Below are positions 1 to 5,475 of a stretch of DNA of 5,475 nt, piece by piece; positions within the stretch are counted from its first letter, which is position 1, and each line of letters begins with the position of its first letter. The notes beneath the pieces are model-generated. The model did not search any database. It was not told the DNA's origin and worked only from the letters and a program-made list of their open reading frames with translations. The stretch spans positions 1-5,475 of the forward strand of contig JAKBAL010000181.1 of assembly GCA_021809225.1 (NCBI GenBank), in the 5' to 3' direction. The position numbers and the translations under genes were made by a program. This stretch comes from Pseudomonadota bacterium. Its GTDB lineage: Bacteria > Pseudomonadota > Alphaproteobacteria > UBA9655.

Positions 1-10
1 TGTATTTCAT
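1..10 (-). CDS. Start of an unidentified gene downstream of the LD-carboxypeptidase (partial)
   Basis: Only the first three codons (ATG AAA TAC, Met-Lys-Tyr) and one further base lie inside the window, so the product cannot be recognised. The start is supported by a strong Shine-Dalgarno, AAGGGAG (complement of 19-25), eight bases before the ATG at 10-8. The gap from the upstream carboxypeptidase stop codon is 42 bases on the same strand, with no terminator-like T-run between, so the two are probably co-transcribed. The ribosome-binding site and the A of the ATG lie within a long stem (10-60), which suggests translation is coupled to that of the upstream gene. That this is a real gene start is inference from the RBS and spacing only. 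Confidence 0.5.
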
Positions 11-60
11 AGGCTAAGCTCCCTTCTTATTTTTTAGCGATTTTAAGAAAGCTTAGCCTA
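10..60 (-). promoter_or_regulatory. Bulged stem-loop spanning a stop codon and the next start codon
   Basis: On the minus-strand RNA, TAGGCTAAGCT (60-50) pairs perfectly with AGCTTAGCCTA (20-10). The pairing continues inward as TTCTTA (49-44) with TAAGAA (29-24), giving 17 base pairs interrupted only by a GGG bulge (23-21) and closed by a 14-base loop (43-30). The 5' arm contains the carboxypeptidase stop codon TAA (55-53). The 3' arm contains part of the next gene's Shine-Dalgarno, its spacer and the A of its ATG, and the bulged GGG is the core of that Shine-Dalgarno. No T-run follows either arm, so it is not a typical intrinsic terminator. The geometry suits translational coupling: a ribosome finishing the upstream gene would open the stem. 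The pairing is seen directly; the role is inferred. Confidence 0.55.
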
Positions 61-1141
61 CCATATTTCCTTTCTTATCCAAAGTTGGGGTTAAAGTAGC
101 GTTCTCTCCATCGATTGTTAGCAATGCTTTTGTCCCAAGGGGGAGAGGGTCATTATACTCCCCGTGACCAAAACGATTAGAATATACAACAGGGATATTA
201 ATACGCTTGAGAGAGCCGTTAACAAAACGCATAATCGCTTCTTCAGTTTCCTTTTGTGAATCACCATGTTCTGTTAGAGGTATATTGCCAAAAATAATCC
301 CTTTTGCTTTCTTAAAAACACCTGCACGTTTTAAACTCAATAAATTACGGTTAAATCTTTTTTTATCCTCTAGCGTGTCTTCAAGAAGAATAAAACGATC
401 CTCACCCCTAAGGGCTGTAGGCGTTCCATTGTGACTTACAATGATGGAAAGATTCCCTCCCATGACACTTCCAGAAATAGTATGTTTAGAGGGTATAGCT
501 CCTGGATGAAGAACCTTAACAGGATAAGTTACCTTTTTATCTTTTCCCGTCAGAATTCGAAAAACAGACTGGAGCTCCGCATTTTTATTAACATTCACCC
601 CAGTCACAGGAAACAGCTCTTTATTGAACCCGAACACAGAAGCATGAAGAGATATCCATCCCCAAGTGTCTGCAAGCAAATGGAGAGCGGTTATATCGCT
701 ACACCCAATGATGAGCTTTGGTTGATCGGGTAGAATAAAAGAAGAACTTTCAAGAATATCTATATCTTCTGCACACCCAAAACCTCCCCGCACAGCCCAT
801 AGGGCCTTTACCTTACCTTGAAGAGCTTCTATAAAATAACGAGCTCGCTTTTCATCAGAGTTCGCATAATACTCATAATAAGAATCCTCTTGTTTAATGG
901 CTCCTTCAGCCAAATAAGCCACGAGACCATTTTCTTTAATCACCTCGAGACCTCGGTCTATTTGTTTCTGCGAGGTAGGTGCTGCTGCTGGAGCGATGAT
1001 CTCGACTACTTCTTCCTCAGTTAAAAAAGACCACGTGCGGAATGACGTTTTCTTTTCTTCATCAGAAGTTTCCATTGCAAAGGCAGAGCTTAATGCCCAA
1101 ATCCATATGCCCATTATCAAAGAAACAAGGTGTTTTTTCAT
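53..1141 (-). CDS. Exported LD-carboxypeptidase (peptidase family S66, LdcA/MccF-like)
   Basis: This family of serine peptidases removes the terminal D-alanine from the L,D bond of murein tetrapeptides in peptidoglycan turnover; the MccF branch instead cleaves microcin C-type peptide nucleotides. Numbered from the ATG at 1141 (362 aa), the conserved features appear in order: AVRGGFG near 116-122, the nucleophile in GCSD (Ser148), GGNLS near 229-233, the Glu of LLED (Glu254), and the catalytic His in FGHGEYNDPLPLG (His326). Ser-Glu-His order and spacing fit the S66 triad. The N-terminus is a typical signal peptide: Lys-Lys, a hydrophobic stretch at residues 5-19, and an AFA cleavage site after residue 22. 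That implies periplasmic action, unlike the cytoplasmic E. coli LdcA. The frame stays open to a TTG at 1168, but I chose the ATG because GAAGGA (complement of 1151-1156) lies nine bases before it, the signal peptide starts there, and a promoter would begin transcription only a few bases from the TTG. The next gene follows after 42 bases. Tetrapeptide trimming versus detoxification cannot be decided from the sequence. Confidence 0.88.
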   Translation of the reverse strand: MKKHLVSLIMGIWIWALSSAFAMETSDEEKKTSFRTWSFLTEEEVVEIIAPAAAPTSQKQIDRGLEVIKENGLVAYLAEGAIKQEDSYYEYYANSDEKRARYFIEALQGKVKALWAVRGGFGCAEDIDILESSSFILPDQPKLIIGCSDITALHLLADTWGWISLHASVFGFNKELFPVTGVNVNKNAELQSVFRILTGKDKKVTYPVKVLHPGAIPSKHTISGSVMGGNLSIIVSHNGTPTALRGEDRFILLEDTLEDKKRFNRNLLSLKRAGVFKKAKGIIFGNIPLTEHGDSQKETEEAIMRFVNGSLKRINIPVVYSNRFGHGEYNDPLPLGTKALLTIDGENATLTPTLDKKGNMVG

Positions 1142-1150
1142 ATCAGTCTG

Positions 1151-1156
1151 TCCTTC
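1151..1156 (-). promoter_or_regulatory. Shine-Dalgarno site deciding the carboxypeptidase start
   Basis: The minus strand reads GAAGGA here, nine bases before the ATG at 1141-1139. It lies inside the reading frame of the longer TTG-started version, so it would be out of place if the TTG at 1168 were the true start. It therefore favours the 362-residue protein that begins directly with the signal peptide. Confidence 0.7.
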
Positions 1157-1180
1157 AGTTTTATTCAAAATATGATTTTT

Positions 1181-1208
1181 TATATAAATGTTACTATACG
1201 TTTGTCAA
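1181..1208 (-). promoter_or_regulatory. Sigma-70-type promoter of the LD-carboxypeptidase gene
   Basis: Read on the minus strand, a perfect -35 hexamer TTGACA (1208-1203) is followed after 16 bases by the -10-like hexamer TATATA (1186-1181), in AT-rich surroundings. Transcription would begin near 1174, giving a leader of about 33 bases that contains the Shine-Dalgarno GAAGGA and ends at the ATG at 1141. The -10 matches consensus at four of six positions and the spacer is one base shorter than ideal, so the promoter may be of moderate strength. The nearest repeat copy begins about 30 bases upstream of the -35. Confidence 0.65.
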
Positions 1209-1238
1209 ATTCTTAACATCTGACATATTTCCCAAAAT

Positions 1239-1250
1239 CGTCATTGCGAG
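1239..1250 (+). repeat. Partial copy of the CGTCATTGCGAG palindromic repeat
   Basis: The 12 bases CGTCATTGCGAG are identical to the head of the copy at 1350 and are the exact reverse complement of 1327-1338. With the latter they form perfect 12-bp terminal inverted repeats around a 100-bp segment (1239-1338). After one more shared base (C at 1251) the sequence departs from the other copies and lacks the GCAATCC tail, so this is a truncated or diverged copy. Confidence 0.65.
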
Positions 1251-1287
1251 CACCCCACCACCCTGGAGAGAATGGAGAAATTGGTAA

Positions 1288-1398
1288 TGAACTTAAGTTT
1301 ATGGATTGCCACGGCCCCTACGGGGCCTCGCAATGACGGTTAGAGAGATCGTCATTGCGAGCGGAGCGAAGCAATCCAGTCTTTTTTTCTTAAGTTCA
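1288..1398. repeat. Composite inverted repeat made of two head-to-head CGTCATTGCGAG units
   Basis: Two units of one repeat face each other. The left unit (1303-1338, minus orientation) reads CGTCATTGCGAG, a GC-rich core, then GCAATCC; its core forms a hairpin, GGCCCC (1313-1318) with GGGGCC (1322-1327). The right unit (1350-1379, plus orientation) reads CGTCATTGCGAG, CGGAGCGAA, GCAATCCAG. The heads are separated by 11 bases (1339-1349). Outside both units, TGAACTTAAG (1288-1297) and CTTAAGTTCA (1389-1398) are perfect inverted repeats, so the whole 111 bp folds as one long imperfect hairpin. There is no room for a transposase and no clear target-site duplication. Similar short palindromic repeats are, to my knowledge, dispersed in many bacterial genomes including alphaproteobacteria. 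A MITE-like or REP-like element is the likeliest description; its mobility is not shown here. Confidence 0.75.
1350..1379 (+). repeat. Short CGTCATTGCGAG...GCAATCC repeat unit with a following T-run
   Basis: This is the cleanest single unit. ATTGC (1354-1358) and GCAAT (1371-1375) form a small internal stem, and the unit is followed directly by seven Ts (1382-1388). Together with the larger hairpin of 1303-1377, this resembles an intrinsic terminator read on the plus strand. No plus-strand gene lies upstream in the window, so any terminator activity would act on antisense or stray transcription coming from the carboxypeptidase region. Confidence 0.55.
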
Positions 1399-1565
1399 CG
1401 AGGAGCCGCTGAAGGAGGCTCTTAATGATGGTAACATATTGAATTTTTTCCCCTACCTTAAATTCTTGAAAACTTCGCTTGCGTTAGAACCGCTACTTGC
1501 TTTTCTAAGGTCAGATCTCTATGGTTTTTTTCATTAATGTAATATTAATATGATATAGATAAACC
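1399..1565. other. Leader region of mfd with no recognised gene
   Basis: This stretch separates the repeat element from mfd. I see no tRNA, no plausible small reading frame with a ribosome-binding site, and no recognisable riboswitch. It becomes strongly AT-rich from about 1520 towards the mfd start. A seven-base inverted repeat, ATGGTTT (1521-1527) and AAACCAT (1561-1567), overlaps the first two bases of the mfd start codon; its 33-base loop makes a functional hairpin doubtful. Confidence 0.4.
1549..1554 (+). promoter_or_regulatory. Possible -10 element of mfd
   Basis: TATGAT lies 11 bases before the ATG at 1566 in AT-rich DNA. No good -35 hexamer sits at the right distance; 1526-1531 is almost all T. 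If used, transcription would begin near 1561 and leave only about five bases before the start codon, so the mRNA would be almost leaderless. This agrees with the missing Shine-Dalgarno but remains weak evidence. Confidence 0.25.
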
Positions 1566-4500
1566 ATGACCTTTCTTCCTTCTTTTACGCCCCCAGCATT
1601 TCTGACAAATGTTCCCGATGGGTACGATGCCTTGCTTTTGTCAGAGCTCGCAACACGGGAAGAGCGTGTTGTTTATATCGCGCGAGATGAAGGACGGGCC
1701 TTGCGTCTTAAGGAACAACTTACTTTTTTCGCTCCCTCAAAGGAGGTTCTTCTCTTTCCCGCCTGGGACTGCTTGCCCTATGATAGAACGTCACCCCATC
1801 CTGATATCTTAGCCCAAAGGTTAAATACACTCACCTCTCTAACATCGCAAACAAGCTCCTATCTTCTTATCACAACTATTCAGGCCTCTTTGCAAAAACT
1901 CCCTCCTCATGCGGCTTTCCATGGAAGACTTTGGACGCTGCAGGCGGGGCAAGAAGTAGATCACGCCATTTTTCTCGATTTTCTCATGAAAAATGGATAT
2001 GTGCGTCGCGAAAGCGTGCGTGAATGGGGTGAATTTGCTATTCGAGGAGGACTACTTGATTTATTCCCCCCGGGCTATTCATTACCTTTTCGCTTGGATT
2101 TTTTTGGATCAACTTTAGAGAGTCTTCGAACATTTGATCCCCTCTCTCAGGTCAGTACGGGAAAAGCAACAAGCCTAACTCTTAAACCTATGGGAGAAAT
2201 TAGCTTAACTGCTGAAACCATGGAACGGTTTCGCAAAGGATATCGAGCGGCTTTTGGCATACCCGATTCAAAAGACTCCCTCTATCTCGCCATTTCTGAA
2301 GGACGCCCTTACGCTGGATACGAGCACTGGCTTCCCCTTTTTTATGAGAATCTAGAAACTCTTGCAGGCTATACACAAGGCGCTCTTTATTGCCTTGACG
2401 ATCACCTTGAGGAAGCTCGAAAGGCTTATGTTGATCAAATTCAAGATCACTATCAAATGCGTCTTGAGTTTCAATCCCTTGAAAAGCATGGAACTCCTTA
2501 TCATCCTCTGCCTCCAGAAAAACTTTATATGATGGAAAAGACTTGGGAAACTTTGATCCCCCCTTCTCAAAAAATCATCTTTACATCTTTTTCACATCCA
2601 GATTTCAAGGGCAATATTGTCGATATGCAGGGGAAGGTAAGTCCTTCTTTTGCAAATATAAGGGCTTCTCAAGAAAATGTGTTTGAGGCTGTGAAAGAAA
2701 CGCTTCAGGGGTATGAAAAAGAAGGGAGCCAAGTTCTTTTGGTGGGTGTGACTCACGGGTCAGCTGAGCGGCTTGCCCACATTTTGGAAGAACATCATTT
2801 TACCCAACTCAGGCGGGTGGAATCTTTTTCTTCGGCTTTAAAAGATAAATCTCCCGCCTTAGCCACCTTTGACATGGATCGGGGATTTCAAGCGCCTGGC
2901 CTAGTGATCCTCACAGAAGAAGATATCTTGGGCGAACGCATGGGCAGGCCTTTAAAATCCAAAAAGCGCAGCGATCTTTTTATTCAAGAAGTTTCAAGCC
3001 TCCAAATTGGTGATCTTGTCGTTCATGTTGAGCATGGTATTGGCCGTTATGAAGGTCTAAAGACCCTTAATGTGGGTGGTTTTCCCCACGATTGTCTCGA
3101 GATCCACTATGATGGAAGTGATAAGCTTTTTGTCCCCGTTGAAAATATTGAGGTGCTTACTCGTTTTGGCGCTGGCGAAAGTTTAGCGCACTTAGATAAA
3201 ATGGGTGGCGCTGCATGGCAAGCTCGTAAAGCCCGAGTAAAAAAACGTCTTAAGGAAGTTGCAGATTATCTTCTAAAAATTGCAGCCTCCCGCAAACTTC
3301 ATCATGCAGACATTCTTCAAAAACCCGAAGGCTCTTACGAAGAATTTGCAGCTCGGTTCCCCTACCCCGAAACGGACGATCAGCTTACGGCGATTGCAGA
3401 TGTGTTTGAAGATCTGGCAACAGGCAAACCCATGGACCGCTTGATTTGTGGGGACGTGGGTTTTGGAAAGACCGAAGTCGCTCTTCGCGCAGCCTTTGTT
3501 GCAGCTTCTTCTGGCAAGCAAGTTGCGGTCATTGTGCCAACAACCCTTCTGGCTCGCCAGCATTATCAATCTTTTGTTGCACGTTTTAAGGACACAGGAA
3601 TCAAGGTTGCTCAATTGTCGCGCCTTGTGAAACCCAAAGAAGCGACGTTGGTTAAAGAACAGCTGAAAAAGGGTGAGGTTCAAATCATCGTTGGTACTCA
3701 CGCCCTTTTAGCAAAATCTGTCGAGTTCCAAGATTTAGGCCTTCTCATCGTCGATGAAGAACAGCATTTTGGCGTGGGCCAAAAAGAAAGGCTTAAAAAT
3801 CTTAAAGCAGATGTCCATGTACTTACCTTGACAGCAACCCCTATCCCACGGACGCTCCAGATGGCTCTGTCTGGGGTTCGGGAGATGAGTCTCATCACAA
3901 CCCCACCTCTTGACCGCATGGCTGTGCGGACGTTTGTCTTGCCTTTTGATGCTATGGTTATGAGGGAGGCCATTTTAAGGGAGCAATTCCGCGGTGGCCA
4001 AACCTTTTACGTCTGCCCGCGTGTTGCCGATCTCGATAAAATTGCAAGGCGCCTGCGCCAATACGTCCCTGAAGTTAAATTTGCAATTGCTAACGGGCAA
4101 ATGACGCCAACGACACTTGAGAACGTCATGTCTGATTTTTATGATGGGGCATTTGATGTTCTATTGAGCACCAATATTATCGAATCTGGAATCGACATTC
4201 CGCGGGCAAATACCCTTTTGATCCATCGCTCTGACCTCTTTGGTCTTTCCCAGCTTTATCAATTGAGGGGACGCATCGGCCGCGCAAAGGTGAGGGGATA
4301 TGCCTATCTCACCTATCCAGAAGGTCAAGTTCTGTCTACGGATGCTCAAAAGCGTTTGGAGGTTATTCAGTCCCTAGATACTCTTGGGGCAGGCTTCACG
4401 CTTGCAAGTCATGACATGGATATTCGCGGTGCCGGAAATCTTGTGGGTGAAGAACAATCAGGCCACATTCGTGAAGTGGGGATTGAACTTTACCAGCACA

Positions 4501-5012
4501 TGCTGGAAGAAGCCATTGCCTCGCTCAAAGCCGAAGGACTGGGTGAAACTTATGTATCTTCCGACTGGACACCACAAATCAGTCTTAGCCTTTCCGTGCT
4601 TATCCCAGAAAGTTATGTGGCTGATTTGGGTCTTCGCTTGAGTCTTTATAAACGCTTAAGTGAGCTTATTACGCGAGAAGAGATTGATTTTTTTGGTGTC
4701 GAACTCGTCGATCGATTTGGTCCTCTACCGCAAGAAGTTAAAAACCTTTTAGAGGTAATTTATCTCAAGTCCCTTTCTCGCCAGGCGAACATCGAGAAAG
4801 TCGAGGTCGGTCCAAAAGGTGTTGTTATCGGATTTTACCAAAACACCTTTAAAAATCCAAACTTGCTTATTGGGCATATTGCTGATCAAAAAGGCACAGC
4901 TAAAATTCGTCCCGATCAACGAATTGTTTATATTCGGTCTTTTGAAACACCTGAAGCGCGTCTCAAAGGCACCCGTAAGATTTTAGAGGATTTGGCTGCT
5001 ATGGCGGGGTGA
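1566..5012 (+). CDS. mfd: Transcription-repair coupling factor Mfd (TRCF)
   Basis: Mfd is a cytoplasmic ATP-driven DNA translocase that pushes stalled RNA polymerase off damaged template and recruits UvrA to start nucleotide excision repair. All modules are present in order: a UvrB-like N-terminal region (LFPAWD at 63-68; the REWGEFAIRGGLLDLFP block at 152-168); a CarD-like RNA-polymerase-interacting domain at about 478-535 (VVHVEHGIGRYEGL); and a RecG-like SF2 translocase with FPY plus a Q-type motif near 598-606, Walker A GDVGFGKT (629-636, Lys635), motif II DEEQHFGV (730-737), motif III TATP (756-759), motif V from Ser868 (STNIIESGIDIP) and motif VI QLRGRIGR (899-906). The TRG motif follows at about 938-977, then the C-terminal autoinhibitory domain from about 1000 (RLSLYKRLSEL 1024-1034, DRFGPLP 1049-1055). 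At 1148 residues it matches the E. coli protein in length and appears intact. The ATG at 1566 is fixed by an in-frame TAA at 1560-1562 and by homology starting at once, although no Shine-Dalgarno precedes it. The stop lies 19 bases from the convergent methyltransferase remnant. Confidence 0.98.
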   Translation: MTFLPSFTPPAFLTNVPDGYDALLLSELATREERVVYIARDEGRALRLKEQLTFFAPSKEVLLFPAWDCLPYDRTSPHPDILAQRLNTLTSLTSQTSSYLLITTIQASLQKLPPHAAFHGRLWTLQAGQEVDHAIFLDFLMKNGYVRRESVREWGEFAIRGGLLDLFPPGYSLPFRLDFFGSTLESLRTFDPLSQVSTGKATSLTLKPMGEISLTAETMERFRKGYRAAFGIPDSKDSLYLAISEGRPYAGYEHWLPLFYENLETLAGYTQGALYCLDDHLEEARKAYVDQIQDHYQMRLEFQSLEKHGTPYHPLPPEKLYMMEKTWETLIPPSQKIIFTSFSHPDFKGNIVDMQGKVSPSFANIRASQENVFEAVKETLQGYEKEGSQVLLVGVTHGSAERLAHILEEHHFTQLRRVESFSSALKDKSPALATFDMDRGFQAPGLVILTEEDILGERMGRPLKSKKRSDLFIQEVSSLQIGDLVVHVEHGIGRYEGLKTLNVGGFPHDCLEIHYDGSDKLFVPVENIEVLTRFGAGESLAHLDKMGGAAWQARKARVKKRLKEVADYLLKIAASRKLHHADILQKPEGSYEEFAARFPYPETDDQLTAIADVFEDLATGKPMDRLICGDVGFGKTEVALRAAFVAASSGKQVAVIVPTTLLARQHYQSFVARFKDTGIKVAQLSRLVKPKEATLVKEQLKKGEVQIIVGTHALLAKSVEFQDLGLLIVDEEQHFGVGQKERLKNLKADVHVLTLTATPIPRTLQMALSGVREMSLITTPPLDRMAVRTFVLPFDAMVMREAILREQFRGGQTFYVCPRVADLDKIARRLRQYVPEVKFAIANGQMTPTTLENVMSDFYDGAFDVLLSTNIIESGIDIPRANTLLIHRSDLFGLSQLYQLRGRIGRAKVRGYAYLTYPEGQVLSTDAQKRLEVIQSLDTLGAGFTLASHDMDIRGAGNLVGEEQSGHIREVGIELYQHMLEEAIASLKAEGLGETYVSSDWTPQISLSLSVLIPESYVADLGLRLSLYKRLSELITREEIDFFGVELVDRFGPLPQEVKNLLEVIYLKSLSRQANIEKVEVGPKGVVIGFYQNTFKNPNLLIGHIADQKGTAKIRPDQRIVYIRSFETPEARLKGTRKILEDLAAMAG

Positions 5013-5031
5013 CATGGAGTTGGGGCGGGCT

Positions 5032-5310
5032 CTAGGGTTTTACCGCAATAATCCCCAACCCCTCTCTGCCATCAAGCTGAAGTTTTTCAGGATAGGTGTC
5101 TCGTGCAAAGTAGGAGCACTCTTCAATTTTAAATCCAGCCTTTTCAAAATGAATTTTAGCCGTATCTCTATCCAGAAAATTCATGGAAGGAGAAACATTT
5201 TTCTTAGACTCTGATGCATAAGTTTCAACGTTTTCCATGAACCCAGGCCAAGGATCTACCCTTCGCTTTTTATCTTCAAATTCCTCCCTACACAGAGGCG
5301 ACAGACCCAA
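5032..5310 (-). pseudogene. C-terminal remnant of a class I SAM-dependent methyltransferase
   Basis: The 92-residue frame resembles the last third of a class I SAM-dependent methyltransferase: a DPWPGFMENVETY segment (residues 19-31), PSMNFLD (41-47), FEKAGFKIEECSYFAR (55-70, the typical helix-strand near the C-terminus), and a GLGIIAVK end strand (84-91). The N-terminal Rossmann portion with the SAM-binding glycine motif is missing. The frame is closed upstream by TAG at 5322-5320, and no other minus-strand frame up to the window end restores methyltransferase-like sequence. The only start is a TTG at 5310 with no convincing Shine-Dalgarno. I therefore call it a 5'-truncated pseudogene rather than a small gene. 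It converges on mfd and ends 19 bases from its stop. The family assignment rests on recognised C-terminal sequence and is moderately sure; the substrate is unknown. Confidence 0.5.
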
Positions 5311-5402
5311 AGACTCTATCTACTATATTTAGGGGGAGCAACTGCATAGCACGGTAAACGCATCTAAAAGTTAAGGAACGCGAAGAAATTTGGTAAACTG
5401 CC

Positions 5403-5420
5403 ATTCTTAAAAATAAGAAT
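5403..5420. promoter_or_regulatory. Perfect 7-bp hairpin just before a ribosome-binding site
   Basis: ATTCTTA (5403-5409) and TAAGAAT (5414-5420) are perfect inverted repeats around an AAAA loop, ending two bases before the purine-rich ribosome-binding site of the next gene. The stem is AT-rich with one G-C pair and would be weak as RNA. It could equally be a small operator. A possible -35-like TTGGTA sits at 5390-5395, but no good -10 accompanies it. The symmetry is seen directly; any function is speculative. Confidence 0.3.
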
Positions 5421-5421
5421 A

Positions 5422-5430
5422 AGAGGAAGG
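5422..5430 (+). promoter_or_regulatory. Ribosome-binding site of the 3'-edge gene
   Basis: The purine-rich AGAGGAAGG ends seven bases before the ATG at 5438 but only one base before the in-frame ATG at 5432. The spacing favours 5438 as the real start, although pairing through AGGA (5424-5427) leaves four bases to 5432 and does not exclude it. Confidence 0.5.
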
Positions 5431-5437
5431 CATGCCA

Positions 5438-5475
5438 ATGAATCTTGAATTTAAAGAAATATTTGGGGGGATAGA
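5438..5475 (+). CDS. 5' end of an unidentified gene (partial, runs off the window)
   Basis: An open frame begins ATG AAT CTT GAA and continues without a stop to the window edge, giving MNLEFKEIFGGI plus two bases. It is too short to assign a family. The start was chosen for its spacing from the ribosome-binding site at 5422-5430; an in-frame ATG at 5432 would add Met-Pro. It lies on the same strand as mfd, but more than 400 bases downstream with a minus-strand remnant between, so it is probably an independent unit rather than part of an mfd operon. Confidence 0.5.
   Translation, partial: MNLEFKEIFGGI

Noticed and set aside
10..60. The left-edge stem as an intrinsic terminator of the carboxypeptidase gene
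   Set aside because: On the minus strand the 3' arm is followed by ATGAAATACA with no T-run, and a good ribosome-binding site and start codon lie inside the structure.
1142..1168. A nine-residue longer carboxypeptidase starting at TTG 1168
   Set aside because: It would put nine mostly polar residues before the signal peptide, has no Shine-Dalgarno, and starts almost at the predicted transcription start; ATG 1141 has a good GAAGGA at nine bases.
3273..3701. A 142-codon minus-strand open frame inside mfd
   Set aside because: It is antisense to the Walker A and neighbouring conserved translocase codons of Mfd, is rich in Cys, Asn and Phe from reversed codons, and has no domain signature; it is a shadow frame.
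5019..5059. Inverted repeat GTTGGGG (5019-5025) / CCCCAAC (5053-5059) just after mfd as a terminator
   Set aside because: The loop is 27 bases and no T-run follows in either direction; one arm lies in the methyltransferase remnant. It is probably chance.
5353..5398. Direct repeat GGTAAAC at 5353-5359 and 5392-5398
   Set aside because: Seven bases repeated once, with nothing else shared around them, is expected by chance in AT-rich DNA.
5288..5404. A 38-codon minus-strand open frame (MAVYQISSRS...) overlapping the 5' side of the methyltransferase remnant in another frame
   Set aside because: It has no Shine-Dalgarno, no recognisable domain, and overlaps better-supported sequence. It does not read as the missing methyltransferase N-terminus, so it is not called as a gene.

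Overview
The window looks like a chromosomal segment of an alphaproteobacterium with moderate-to-low GC. Two things point there: Mfd carries the helicase motif II variant DEEQHFGV, which I associate with alphaproteobacterial Mfd, and the intergenic DNA holds dispersed-type palindromic repeats beginning CGTCATTGCGAG, a kind I associate with host-associated alphaproteobacteria (Rickettsiales/Holosporales-like) and some other lineages. Placement below class level is inference. No tRNA, rRNA, CRISPR array or intact transposase gene was found.

Layout. Positions 1-1208 hold a minus-strand transcription unit: a good -35/-10 pair (1181-1208), a Shine-Dalgarno site, and a gene for an exported LD-carboxypeptidase of the S66 family (53-1141). 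Just downstream is the very start of a second minus-strand gene, of which only the first three codons are visible before the window edge. A strong bulged stem covers the end of the carboxypeptidase gene and the ribosome-binding site and start codon of that next gene, suggesting translational coupling. Positions 1209-1565 form a divergent intergenic region whose middle (about 1239-1398) is a nest of inverted CGTCATTGCGAG-type repeats; the rest is AT-rich leader DNA before mfd. Positions 1566-5012 encode a full-length transcription-repair coupling factor, Mfd (1148 aa), with every expected module. Convergent with it lies a minus-strand C-terminal remnant of a SAM-dependent methyltransferase (5032-5310), probably a decayed gene. 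From 5438 a new plus-strand gene begins behind a purine-rich ribosome-binding site and runs off the end.

Function. The two intact genes have unrelated jobs: peptidoglycan tetrapeptide trimming in the periplasm and transcription-coupled DNA repair in the cytoplasm. They are divergently transcribed and separated by repeats, so nothing indicates that they work together. I saw no convincing new multi-gene system. The most interesting signals are the stop/start-spanning stem at the left edge, the nested palindromic repeat, the apparent lack of a Shine-Dalgarno before mfd, and the methyltransferase remnant.
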